Positions 1 through 10,307 of a DNA stretch of 51,963 bases are shown in pieces; position 1 is the first letter of the stretch, and each line of letters begins with the position of its first letter. Under the pieces are notes generated by a model that was given only the letters and a program-made list of their open reading frames with translations, was not told the origin of the DNA and ran no database searches. The position numbers and the translations under genes are program-made. Source of the stretch: Gnetum montanum. Taxonomy: Eukaryota; Streptophyta; Gnetopsida; Gnetales; Gnetaceae. The stretch spans positions 342,893 to 394,855 of the forward strand of contig MNCI01002209.1 of assembly GCA_015680685.1 (NCBI GenBank), read 5' to 3'.

Positions 1-277
1 ACCACGTAGACTAGGCAATTGAACAAAATATGAAATTTTCAAGAACTCACAGTACTTGGCAAAGTTGGCTGAATCTCTTTAAAGTAAGTCATTTGGAGTT
101 TACATACAACACAATCATTACATTTCTCACAACCGCACGCCGCAACAGCACATACACATACTCACATTAACTACTAAGTTTATTTGGAGGTATCTGGGCC
201 TTGGTGTTGCCAAAGACCAGCAGGCACCTAAATCCTGTTCGAGGACACTCGTTGGCGGTCGCGTCCCAAACAGTCGC
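1..277. other. Unassigned non-element DNA left of Element 1
   Basis: This stretch does not align with the corresponding gag region of Element 2. Similarity to Element 2 begins only at about 278-284 (the AACAGC and GATGGGCT stretches). It keeps several CpG sites between 235 and 277 (for example GGCGGTCGCG), unlike the decayed element to its right, so it may be younger or unmethylated. I see no convincing ORF, tRNA or LTR end. It could be the end of another insertion into Element 1 or the flank of a 5' truncation of Element 1; the window cannot decide. Confidence 0.4.
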
Positions 278-1464
278 CAACAGCCATATCATTGATGGGC
301 TCTACTTTGAAACTCTAAAGACCCTTGGCATGTACACTTAGGGATGATTATTAGAACTCAGGGCCCACCAACTACAGTGCCTCATTGAGCAAGTGGCCAA
401 AGAAGAGGGGGAACTCAAAAATAAGGAGAGTGCAAAGGAGTTTAATTGGAATCCCTCCATCAGAAAGAAGGAGGTATAATTTTATGAAGAGGAGGAGGAA
501 TCACCACTAGATGTAGAGGTGAACTAAAAAACCTTGCCCTTGCAAAAAAAATTTCTCTAAAATATCAGAAAAGGTTAACAAGATGTGGGACTCTCTAGAT
601 GAAATATTTCAAAGTGTTCTAAAAATTGCAGAGGAGTCCAGAGAGCAAGGTAATGATCATGATTGGCATAGGAAGAAAGAAGCTAAACATGCCCATCATA
701 AGGGTAAGGGCAAAGTTGCTATAGCAGAATAGGTTGTAGACTCTGATACGAAGGAAGACGATGAATGTGGCATATGCCAAAATGAACATCCTAAGGGGTG
801 TTGTCCTGTGGTATCACATCTTCAAGAGTCTGGGGTGTACGCGTTGAATCCTTGCTTGGTAAAGAGACAAACACCCCGAAGGTTGCCTTACCCACAAGGC
901 AACCCAAGGCAATTCCACCAGCAGCAAAGGTATTATCCCAGTGGAGCACCACCGCACCCTTATGAGCACTTCCAGCAATGGCAGCACCCACAAGCATGGG
1001 AAATGCCACCTCCAAAGTAGTAGTACCCTTACCGACAGCTAGATCCTAGTCATGCAACCTTTCAAAATTACTACCACCCCCTAGAATATTTTCGACCTTA
1101 GTATCCATCACCCTGGGGGGAAAGCCCACATCTCTAGTATCCTCCATCAACTGCTCTTTCTGTTCCTTCTCCACAACATCCTACTTAGCGACCACCTGCT
1201 CCACCCATGTAGGGGAAAATCCCACCACAGCCATAGCAACACAATACCATGAGGGCTATCAACCTACAATCAGCCCCTCAGCCTAGTGGACCAGAAGCAA
1301 AGCCATGGAAACATCCCTTCTTTCGGCCCAAAAACTCAAGAAACCCTCACACACACATGTGGCTGGTGCCTCTGAACCTCAAACCACCTACATTGTTCCA
1401 TCCTTTGAGCAACCTTCAAACCAAACACCCTCCAACATACAAACAGTCATTCTCACACACACAA
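278..1464 (+). pseudogene. gag remnant of Element 1 with zinc knuckle
   Basis: This is the C-terminal half of a retrotransposon Gag, the structural protein that packages element RNA in cytoplasmic particles. It starts within the gag core ('IIDGLYFET') and continues through a charged linker to a zinc knuckle at 766-804 with spacing CX2CX3HX4C (CGICQNEHPKGCC). A proline/glutamine-rich tail follows, up to about 1300. Frameshifts are visible near 550 and 1300 when compared with Element 2. Many in-frame stops sit where Element 2 has glutamine, for example near 1018-1023. The N-terminal part is absent from the window. Downstream it runs into protease without a clear boundary, as is usual for these polyproteins. 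Confidence 0.75.
766..804 (+). other. CCHC zinc knuckle of Element 1 gag
   Basis: The motif C-x2-C-x3-H-x4-C is visible in frame. In Element 2 the equivalent site (38795-38833) has lost the histidine (Asn) and the last cysteine (Phe). Zinc knuckles bind the element's RNA in nucleocapsid. Confidence 0.7.
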
Positions 1465-1880
1465 TGACCGATTGGATAAAGGCAGGTCATCTTCCCCAAA
1501 AATCGACTGATCCGGGGAGTCCCCTCATCTATCTTCAAGTGGCAGGAAATGAGCCATGTAAAGCTCTTCTAGATTTGATATCATGTGTTAATTTGATTTC
1601 ACATGACATGGACAAGAACTGGAACCTGCCCCCATTAAAGAAGAGCAACATTTGGCTCGAGCTGGCAGATCAAGCCATCAATATTCCCTTGGGATTGGTG
1701 GAAGACATTGTAATCACCGTTTGTGGGTGGTCTTATCCCGCTAATTTCCTTATCATCCATGTGGAGACTTGCAAGGTGAACTTTCCTATCATAATGGGAA
1801 GAGCCTGGCTGAGTATGGTGGATGCAAGACTAGGACTCCAAGGTCTTTCCCTTGAAATTTCAAAGCAAAATCCTTTTTGA
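1465..1880 (+). pseudogene. aspartic protease region of Element 1
   Basis: This is the retroviral-type aspartic protease that would process the Gag-Pol polyprotein. The reading frame is open from about 1305 to 1880. The active-site stretch reads 'LLDLISCVNLIS' where Element 2 keeps 'LLDLGSGINLIS', so the catalytic DLG is damaged here (G to I). The distal part 'IPLGLVEDIV' and 'FPIIMGRAWLS' matches the Athila-type protease pattern (PxGxxEDV and PIILGRPFL). A stop at 1878 ends the open stretch, and the connector to RT continues beyond it in a decayed state. Confidence 0.8.
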
Positions 1881-3300
1881 AAGATTGAGAAGAAGTGCGT
1901 TCCATGCATCGCATACAGTGACTCCGAGTGCAACTGTGTGCAACAGCTATGGTTTGCTAAGTGGACATCTATTCAAACATGCAGTTGATGTACCAAGAAA
2001 TCTCATGTTCAACAATGCCTGTACACAATAGCCACAAATCAAGAAGCCACCCAGTGGTTGACCACTGATCCTACTAGTAGCACTCTGTGCATGGAACCAT
2101 CTAAGGAGCTTGTACAAGCCTACGTAGAAAGCATCGACCAGTTGGAAGAGGTTCATCAACAAGTATCCACTATTGATGACCATGATGATTGGGGAAAGTT
2201 GCAAATCCCTGAAAGCTTCAAACAGGAGCCCTTGGAACTCAAGTCTTTATCGTCCCACTTAGAATATGCCCTTTGGAAAAATGGGAAATGAGTAATTATC
2301 AATGCCACCCTTATTCCTGAACAAAAGAAAAAGTTGCTAAAGGTGGCAAACAAATGGGAAGCTACTTTTGCATGGTCATATCTTGAGCTAACCAAAGTTG
2401 ATCCCAAGGTCTGCCAACATCGAATTTATATTGACACCTCCATGAAGCCACGACGACAACCACAAAGGCAATTGAACCCCAAACTGAAGCAGGTCATTAA
2501 AGATGAAATCGAGCAATTGCTAAAGGTGAGGTTCATCTATTCTATTGTCGATATCGAATGGGTTAGCCCACTCATTATTGTGCTGAAGAAGGGTGGCAAA
2601 TGGAGGTTCTGTATAGATTTCTGATTGCTCAACATGGCTACCTTCAAAGATCACTTCCCACTCCCATTTGTGGACCAGGTGTTGGATACCATTGTAGGGC
2701 ATCATTATTATAGCTTTTTGGATGGTTATAGTGGCTATAACTAATTCCAAATTACATTAGAGGATCAGGCCAAGACAACTTTCACAAGTCCCTGGGGGAC
2801 TTTTGCATACAAGAAGATGCCTTTTGGCCTATGTAAGCACCTGCCACTTTCCAACGCCTTGTCCTCAGCATCTTCCAGCAGAAAATTGGCAATGGGGTAG
2901 AAGCCTTCATGGATGACTTCTCTACCTATGGGGCCACATTTGATCAAGCCTTGGATTGCCTTGATCAAGTTCTAAAAAGATGTGTGTACACTAACTTACG
3001 GCTCAACTAGTAGAAAAGCCACTTAATGGTCTAGGAGGGCATTTTGCTGGGGCACCGTATTTCACAGATAGGGATTAGTGTGGATCCTGAAAAAATTAGG
3101 ATCATCCAAGGAATCACCCAGCAACCAAGCACTGTGAAAGATGTTCAGTCATTCCTTGGCCACACTGGTTACTACCGACGCTTCATCAAAAATTTCTCCA
3201 AGATTGCCAATCCATTGGTGGAATTCACAAAGAAAGATGTTTCATTCATCTGGACCAAGAAATGTGAATTTTCATTCCAAATGCTTAAATAAAAACTCAT
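1881..3300 (+). pseudogene. reverse transcriptase region of Element 1
   Basis: This is the RNA-dependent DNA polymerase domain of a Ty3/gypsy Pol. A connector (2058-2400) leads to 'RRQPQRQLNPKLKQVI' and then to fingers/palm motifs: 'WVSPLIIVLKK', 'CIDF', 'KDHFPLPFVDQ' and 'FLDGYSGYN' (about 2560-2745). A frameshift near 2833 puts the 'MDDF' catalytic centre (about 2910) in another frame. The thumb/connection is readable again at 3044-3292 ('LGHRISQIGISVDPEKI', then 'FLGHTGYYRRFIKNFSKIA'). Premature stops at about 2622 and 2743 replace Arg/Gln-type codons. Confidence 0.85.
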
Positions 3301-3760
3301 AGAGACTCCAGTTCTAAGGGTACTTGATTGGTCCAGACCTTACCACATCATGACAAATGCGTCCAACTATGCATTGGGAGTCATGCTTACATAGTGTGAT
3401 GATTAAAAACGTTCATACTATACTCACTGTGAAAGCCATAGCATTGTGGGTGCCCAGCTTAATTACACCACCATCGAAAAGGAGTTGATGGCAGTGGTGT
3501 TCACCTTGGAAAAATTCTGACACTATGTGCTTGGGTACAAGGTGTTCGTGCATACCAACCACAATGCCATCCGATTCCTGATGAACAAACCAATAGTGAG
3601 CCCCCGTGTCATACAGTGGCTGGTGATTCTTCAGGAATTTGACCTCACCATGGTAGATCGGAAGGGGACCAAGAATGTGGTTGCTGACAACTTGACTCAA
3701 TTACGATGGGAGGACATAGAAGAAGAGGAGCCCCTCTCTGACCAATTCCCTGATGAACTT
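3301..3760 (+). pseudogene. RNase H region of Element 1
   Basis: This RNase H domain would degrade the RNA strand during reverse transcription. Readable pieces on the plus strand are 'ELMAVVFTLEKF' followed by a stop, then an open stretch from 3527 with 'VFVHTNHNAIRFLMNKP' and 'FDLTMVDRKGTKNVVADNL' (about 3530-3700). These are the usual C-terminal RNase H and tether motifs of Ty3/gypsy Pol. The N-terminal catalytic strand near 3350 ('TNASNYALGVML') keeps an aspartate-poor version, with Asn where Element 2 has Asp. The copy is decayed. Confidence 0.8.
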
Positions 3761-5170
3761 CTCTTCATGGGAGCGGTCAATCCGCAAGTGCCCAAGGAAT
3801 CACCTTGGTTCAACCACATCCTCACCTACCTCACCACTCAAGAATTTCCAAAGGAGTGGAACCATCAGTAGAAATAATAGTTTCTTCATAAGGCCAAGCA
3901 TTTCATGGAAATCAATGGCCACCTTTATAAGGTGTGTGCAGATGGCCTGGTTCGATGGTGTGTCCCTGATGACGATACACTACACATCCTCCAAGATGCT
4001 CACGAGGGCCCTTGTGGAGGCCACTATGTTGAATGCCACATAGCCATTAAGATCCTGCTTGTAGGATATTACTAGCCCATAATCTTTAGGGATGCATAAT
4101 GGTTCACCCACTCCTGCAAACAATGCCAGAGAGATGATGGGATGACTGCATGGTTGGAGGGACCTCAATAGTGGATCCAACCACTGGAGCCCTTCGACAT
4201 TTGGGGCATCGACTTCATGGGATCCATCACACCCCTATCCAACAGAAAGGCATACATCACCATAGCTATGGACTACTACACAAAGTGGACAGATCTGGCA
4301 ACCATTGTCAATTGTTCCTCAAACACCACCACATGATTTGTCCAACAGCAAATCGTCAATAGGTTTGGAGTGCCACGTGAACTCATCTCAGACAATGGGA
4401 TCCATTTCACAGGTGTCACTTTTCGTAAACTCATGCAACACTTTGAGGCTACCTATAAATTTATAACACCCTATCACCCTCAAGCCAATGGGTAGGTCAA
4501 AGTCACCAATAGGTAGATCATCAAGATCCTCACTCGAACCATCAGCAAATATAGGTGGGATTCAAGCACCAAACTTAATGATGCCCTCTGGGCCTATCAC
4601 TCCACTTGGAAACTTCCTATAGGTTACTCTCCCTATGAGTTAGTGTATGGTAAGCTACCAAAACTTCTAATCCAAGTAGAACTCTGGACACTATCACAAC
4701 AGTGACTTAGGCCTTGACTTACCGCTAGCACAACATGAACAACTTATCAACTTAAGTGTGCTAGATGAGAATCGATTAGTGGCCCTATCTTCAAATGATA
4801 TCCACAAGGCCTACAATAAAAATGACATGATCTTAGGATTCGGAAGGTCACATTCAGATGTGGAGACAAGGTGTTATATTGGAACCCCACACATGTACCA
4901 CAACTGACCAAGTTTTAAACACTATGGGAGGGACCTTACATTGTCTCTGAAACCTTCCCATCTGGGGCCTTGCTTATCCACAAACCTGAGGACCCCACAA
5001 GAACACAGTTGGTCAACCAACAACAACTAAAACCTTTCTGTGAACTCCACCTAACTAGTGCTACCACCTCATCATCACCGGGATAACCTTGTTCCATCTT
5101 TCACATCTCCTCCTTTTTGCCCAGTCGTGGTGGAGACCATCCTCCATGCTAATCCATTGCACTATGCTCC
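3761..5170 (+). pseudogene. integrase region of Element 1 with GPY/F module
   Basis: This is the integrase that would insert the element's cDNA into chromosomes. An HHCC-type zinc region lies at about 3990-4140, a catalytic core at about 4190-4560 (a 'FDIWGIDFMG' frame near 4193, a 'SDNG' D region near 4390, and 'TPYHPQANG' near 4469), and a GPY/F-type module 'LWEGPYIVS' near 4920-4950. No chromodomain follows. Pol peters out around 5084-5170, where 'VVVETILHANPL' matches the last residues before the stop of Element 2 at 43239. Several stops and at least two frameshifts are present. Confidence 0.8.
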
Positions 5171-6710
5171 TTACTGTTTTGGAATTTTTTGTTTTACACT
5201 TTTTTTTTCACCATCATTCCTATGTTTTCCAATTCTTTCTAACTTTTCCTTTCTTTAATTACTTTTTCATTTCTTTGTCGATGATTTATGCATGTGTGTT
5301 TAATTTTTAATTGGTTGCTAATAAGTCATCTTATTGTCATCAAGTGTCTGGCACAGATGGTTTTCATTGCGATGGGTCATGTAAAATAGTCCACCTAGTT
5401 TATCTTGCTCCCACCCTCACATTATTGTCCTTGGGATTTACGTTTATTTTCATCTCATAAATTTGAAAATGAGTCCACATCATCCATCCATTCACCCACT
5501 CCATGGTTTTTCTTCTATTGGAAACATGTAACCCCTTCACTTAAAAAAACATGCTAATTAATATGTGACGTGTATAGTTCCTAGACTTGGGGATGACCCA
5601 ACAATTTGAATCAGGGGTAACTTCAAGGGGAATGCAACATTCTTCATCCTCTTCTGTCCCCCCCCCCAAGTGGCCGGTGTGTCCTTACAGATTTCCTACC
5701 ACTCCACATTCATCTCTACAAGGAAGCTCCTAGGTAATTCAACCTTGCATGGTGTGGTCCTCACCACCAAAATTCAAAAATTCAAAAAAAAACATGAGGA
5801 TTCAAAGCACATCCCTTGGCCAAATGCATGCAAATAAGCATGGGTCTTTACATGGTGTGGTTCCCACACAATAACAAGAAAATGAAAAATAAAATCATCA
5901 CTATGTCAGAATTCAAAGCACACCCCTTCGACTACCTCTCACAAGCCACAAGCACTAGTTATGGGACTTCCTTTGTCCCCTCTAACTTAGTCCCGTTTCA
6001 CTTCCTTCCTCTCATGTCTATTGGAGTGGTGGTTCTCTATGGGTGCATTCCTGTCCAGTTGGGGGATGGCTAGGGCTTCTCCTGTTGCTGCGATATGTGG
6101 ATGGTTTTGGGTCTAAACTTAGGAAAGGTCCTACCGGGACACTTAACCACAACTTCACACAAGGTTTCATGTGACTAATGATCAGAATTCCCATTCTCTC
6201 TCCTCTCTCTTCATCCATTTCTCTTCGTAACTCACCTCACTACCTATCTTATGTTTTGAAAGTTCATCATGAATTCCATGAACTTCTCATGTCTTAGCTG
6301 GTTCACTTGGATGGGAGTCTTAACTTGCGATAACCATTTCTTAACTTAACCCCAGGGCCCATGGACTCCGATGTTAAGGATATGCAAGGGCTATTACAGC
6401 TATCACCTGCTATGGGGAGGACCCACTTGCATATTCTTGGTCTTTTTTTTAAGTCCCCCCCCCCCCCCCCATCCTTTTGATTTTGTGGTTGATTGTTTTC
6501 ATGTCCCATCACTCGATTTCTTCCCCGTGGAGTTCTTTTCTTCCCACATTCTCCTACATTTGACTCTTTTTCTAGCCCAGTTTATCCTCCTTGTGTCCTC
6601 GATTGTGTTCCCGGTCTCTTACACTCTTCAACCACCCCAATTTGACATTTTAAATTCATCTTTTCAAGTTTTTTCTAGCTGGTCAACGCTGGTCAATGGG
6701 AGCAACCCCC

Positions 6711-6790
6711 TGTGTATACAAGGCCCCGTATACACAGTCCACTGTGTATACATGGCCCCGTTGACATTGCACCAAACCCCTATATATATG
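6711..6790 (+). promoter_or_regulatory. U3-like palindrome and TATA box in front of the extra ORF, Element 1
   Basis: A perfect inverted repeat of 10-bp arms lies at 6728-6751 (GTATACACAG, loop TCCA, CTGTGTATAC). It is followed by GGCCCCGTTGAC and TATATATA at 6781-6788. The 3' LTR of the same element has a similar order upstream of its own TATA box: TAGGCC, an 18-bp palindrome at 10348-10365, then GGCC..TTGACG. Element 2 keeps the module at 44771-44863. I infer an internal promoter for the extra ORF; activity cannot be seen from sequence. Confidence 0.5.
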
Positions 6791-6933
6791 CCCATTGTGC
6801 CTACAATTTCCATCATTTTGCAAACAAATTGGTGAGAGATTTTGTCATTTTTTCCTGCCTAACTTCTTCCCAAGCACCTCTGTTCTATCGTGCATCCGCA
6901 TCAACCGATCCTTACCCTCTTAAGCACCTGGAG

Positions 6934-7207
6934 GTATGCTCTTAGTCGTGGGGGGTGAAGCCTATGTGTAATTAATTAATTAATTAGTTAATTAATACTT
7001 TGCACCTCTAAAGAGAAGAAACAAAAATAATATATTAAACACCAACTTATCCCTTGTTTTTTTTGGCTCTAACCCATCAATTAACACTCCGGGGGATTTA
7101 ATGGAATGCCCATGCCAGCATCATAACTTAGTCAAACTGAGAAGGTGTATAAGGGACATTTTAAGCTACTTGTGCACAGTCTAATGGGTGGTTATGTTTG
7201 ATTGCAG
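6934..7207 (+). other. Predicted intron in the leader of the extra ORF, Element 1
   Basis: The donor GAG|GTATGC is at 6933/6934 and the acceptor TTGATTGCAG is at 7207, immediately before ATGGCACC at 7208, giving a 274-nt intron. With the TATA box at 6781 this would leave a leader exon of roughly 120 nt. Element 2 keeps an acceptor (TTGATTATAG) directly before its ATG at 45030. Its donor region is lost at the N at 44894. Confidence 0.45.
6941..6960 (+). other. Internal polypurine-like site, Element 1
   Basis: CTTAGTCGTGGGGGGTGAAG resembles the 3' polypurine/LTR junction at 10292-10315 (CTCAGTCGTGGGGG, then TATGATGAAG). It could be a second, central plus-strand primer or a relic of an LTR junction. 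Low certainty. Confidence 0.35.
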
Positions 7208-10064
7208 ATGGCACCAAAACCAAGGCATCCAAGGGATGAAGGACCATCACAACCAAGGGACAAGCATCCACAAATGGGAAGGGGACGAGGCATACAGCAA
7301 CCAAAGCACGCAGAGGGATCTCATGCAACTGGCACCCTCCGTGAAGAACCTAATGTGGAATCTATCCATCAGATTCCTGAAGAGGAGATTTCTAGTGGGT
7401 AATCGCAAGGGGATAAAACTCCAGGAATAGTTCCATGGCTTGAGGTCACCCTAACCCAAGCATGTCTTGATGCTATCAAGCCACGAGAAGTATAACGGAT
7501 GATCCTACAAGAGTTAAACTTTAGACCATTTCTCGAGAACGCACCAGAAAATGTGAGACTTCAACTACAAAACTCTCCTATGTGGCTAGTTATCACAAGC
7601 AGTGGTGAATGGTACCTAGGAGAGACCTATCTCTTCTAGACAAATTGGCAACTGGGGTCCAGAGTAAGAATTAAAGACGTCTATGTCTCTTACTCTGCAG
7701 AAGCAATTGCACAAGCTCTGGGGTTGCCAGAGACTAGAGCAGATGTGGAAGAGATTCTGAAACAAGTAGACCCCTAAGGTAAATGGAGAGATGATCAAGT
7801 AGTGCTATGGGGTAGATCGCAAGGAGTTTGGCACTCTAACCACCACGGAGAGGGTGTATTCAAAGATCGTGTCTTACCACCTAAACCCAACAGTGAGACC
7901 CAGCAAAATCACGACCTTCTCCTCTTGTGCATGTGTCACCTTAAGTGGAAAATTTCCAATGAGTCTTCCATAGTTGTTATTCCTGGAAATTGAAAAGAGG
8001 TTCACAGAAAGCGAACATGGAAGATGAGCTCTCCCCTTCCCCTGCCTAATCAAAAAGTTATGCAAATGGGTAGGGATAGCATGATATGCCAATGATACAC
8101 TCTAGCATGCCTTGATTACCTCATGGTGGGAAATGATGAAGGACAGGACTTCAATCACTACACACACCAAGGAGGATCAAAAACCACCTCCACCACCTGC
8201 ACAAACAATGAGGTCAAGTTTGCAAACTATTGTAGAACACATCCATGAAATCTGACAATTTCTCTTGAGCCAGCAAGAGTAATCTAGAAGGATCAATGGA
8301 GGAGAAGACCCTTCAGTCTATCACCCTAAAATGAGCCACCTGGAGCAAGTGTCTCAATTAGTCAATTTTTTAGAAAGAGGAGGGTCAATGTTCCTTGCCA
8401 CCCAAATGCAAGTGCTAACAAGAACAAATCCTAGCATCCAATAGGTAATGGTATCAACTCAAAAACTATTTCCTAAAATCTCAGGAAATGCCACTACCTT
8501 CTTAATATGTCTGGAAGATAGTGAGGGGGCAATAGTCCTGGTGATGCAGCACCAAGGACATGAGATTACGGTCGAAGTGGTTGCTGATATGATTGCTACA
8601 ACTCTCAACGCACCAGTGGCACTTGTACCAGACATACATGGACTTCAAGATGTACAAGCATCCATCGGAACTTCATGTAGCAAGATTGATGTAGCACAAC
8701 ATGAAGAACTATTGGACCAACTAGTGGGAACCAAGAAACCACTTCTGGATGTCTTTGACCTTCTGGATAACATCACTACAACCCAGTCGGAGCTGCTCTT
8801 GATAAGGGGTAAGAGCCTTATTTTAGAAGTGCAACTTGAAGTTGGTCAAGCCACTTGTCAACGCTTGGCAATAGAGGTCACCCAATTAGGAACCCAACTT
8901 GCCTATCTAGCTCTCCTCAACCATCAGCTCACTAGAGATGAAGCTTTTCAATAGCTTCAGGTCAAACTTCAAATCGTTGAGGATGAGCAAGAGTCAACGA
9001 TCCTTGATAAGTCCTTGGTAGACACTTAGACATATCACATAAACAAGGACTTGACAAAGGTTTTCCATGAGAATGTCAGGTTAACTATGGAGGTCCATTT
9101 CCTGCGTAATGTTGGTGCTGAAAATGAGCACATGAAAAATTTTATTCACCAACAGCACAAAGAGCTAGCTAGGGTGAATGTTGATGTGAGAAGGTTGGCC
9201 ACTGAGAATTGAAATCTGTCCATGGAGGAGGTCCGAACCTTGCGACAAAAATCTACCATCAAAATCACTACTTGGAAGAACTAGGCCCTAAAATTTGAAA
9301 AAGTCAAGAATTATTACAGGGACCAAGTGGGATTGCAAAAGGAAGTGAATGAGAAACAGATTCAAGTTGCAAAGGCTAAGATGAACCAAGCACTCCAGTA
9401 GCTCGGAGAAGGAGGCGAGATATGGAAACCTATCTTTGATGGGTTGAATGCCTATAATCAAGTTGAAATCCACCTTAAGGGACTAGAAATTGAGGAAATG
9501 ACAAAGTATATGGAGCTTGCCAACCTTTTCTGTTCAAACCTGGCTATGCTCACAGCCGAGAGACCGCATTCCAAATTGGAAAAGCAAGTGGCCACCTTGT
9601 ATTCTCTATATGAGGGTGAGTTCTAAGTGCACAAAGCGACGAAACAAAAATTGGAAACAGTAAATGCAGAACTCAAGGTTCTCCACATGTGATTTGAAGG
9701 ACAACGTACAATCACGAAGAACTTGTCCCATCGAATGAATGACTACCAACAGCTATAGACATCAATTCGAGCGTTCAACATTGAACAGAAATAGTTCGTA
9801 GCCTAGTTTGTCAACTTGAAAGAACTTTTCCCTGTATTTCCATGCCCTTGAAAGGTTCCTATCCTAGCACACATTGGTGAAGCCGCCTGGATAGTGAATG
9901 ATCCTAGAAGTAAGGAGGAAAAGATGAGGGCCCTCTTGGAGGCTTTCTGGTTGCCTCTAGAATTTGCAGCTGCTACAGGGCAACCATCATTTGTGCCACC
10001 ACCACTGCATGGGCCAAAGGCTGGTGAAGGGCTATCAGAACCACCGCCACCAGGGATGATGTGA
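7208..10064 (+). pseudogene. Extra ORF after pol (about 930 codons), Element 1
   Basis: The ATG at 7208 is chosen because it directly follows a splice acceptor and is conserved at 45030 in Element 2. The N-terminal part (to about 8,100) has 'LEVTLTQACLDAIK', 'ILQELNFRPFLEN', 'GEWYLGETYLF' and 'RVRIKDVYVSYS..I.QALGLP'. This resembles the domain of plant transposon-associated proteins found in ORFs after pol in Tat/Athila elements (my recollection of the family, not searched). The frame open at 8448-8954 is a middle region. From about 8940 to 9830 the translation is rich in Leu/Glu/Lys heptads (coiled coil). The tail ends 'PPPPGMM'. At least ten stops and several frameshifts break it. Function is unknown; a structural or env-replacing role would be speculation. 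Confidence 0.75.
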
Positions 10065-10307
10065 TCTTCTCTAGTAATTTTGGCATCTTTCTACATAGCA
10101 GAGAATCCAAGACTGACAAGGTGTTCAATTTTGTCTCTAAACACCACCATTTTTGTAATTTGTCCTTCTTTGTATACTCAAGCACTTGGTGTGTCATGTG
10201 TGTATGTGTGTCATATGTGTTAAATCATGTGCGTTGTAAATAAAAGTCCATACCTTCCAAATTGTAAGAGGAACTCGAGGACAAGTTTTTACTCAGTCGT
10301 GGGGGTA
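10065..10307 (+). other. 3' untranslated region and polypurine tract of Element 1
   Basis: Short non-coding region after the extra ORF. It ends in GTGGGGGTA directly before the LTR start TGATGAAG at 10308. The same GTGGGGGTA precedes the LTR of Element 2 at 48061-48069, so this is the plus-strand primer. Confidence 0.75.

Larger units (their letters stand above)
5171..7207 (+). other. Spacer between pol and the extra ORF, Element 1
   Basis: About 2 kb with no supportable protein. It is shared in order with 43240-45029 of Element 2. It contains a C16 run at 6455-6470, a C-rich run near 5660, an AT-rich ATTA repeat near 6970-6996, and the promoter-like module, donor and acceptor described separately. 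The short hydrophobic reading frames in it are not conserved in Element 2. Confidence 0.7.

Noticed and set aside
4880-5084. Chromodomain after the integrase of Element 1
   Set aside because: Only the GPY/F-type module and a short tail are readable; no aromatic-cage chromodomain pattern in either copy.
5058-5310. Hydrophobic plus-strand frames just after pol of Element 1 that look like membrane proteins
   Set aside because: T-rich untranslated spacer; the frame is not conserved in Element 2 and overlaps the end of pol.
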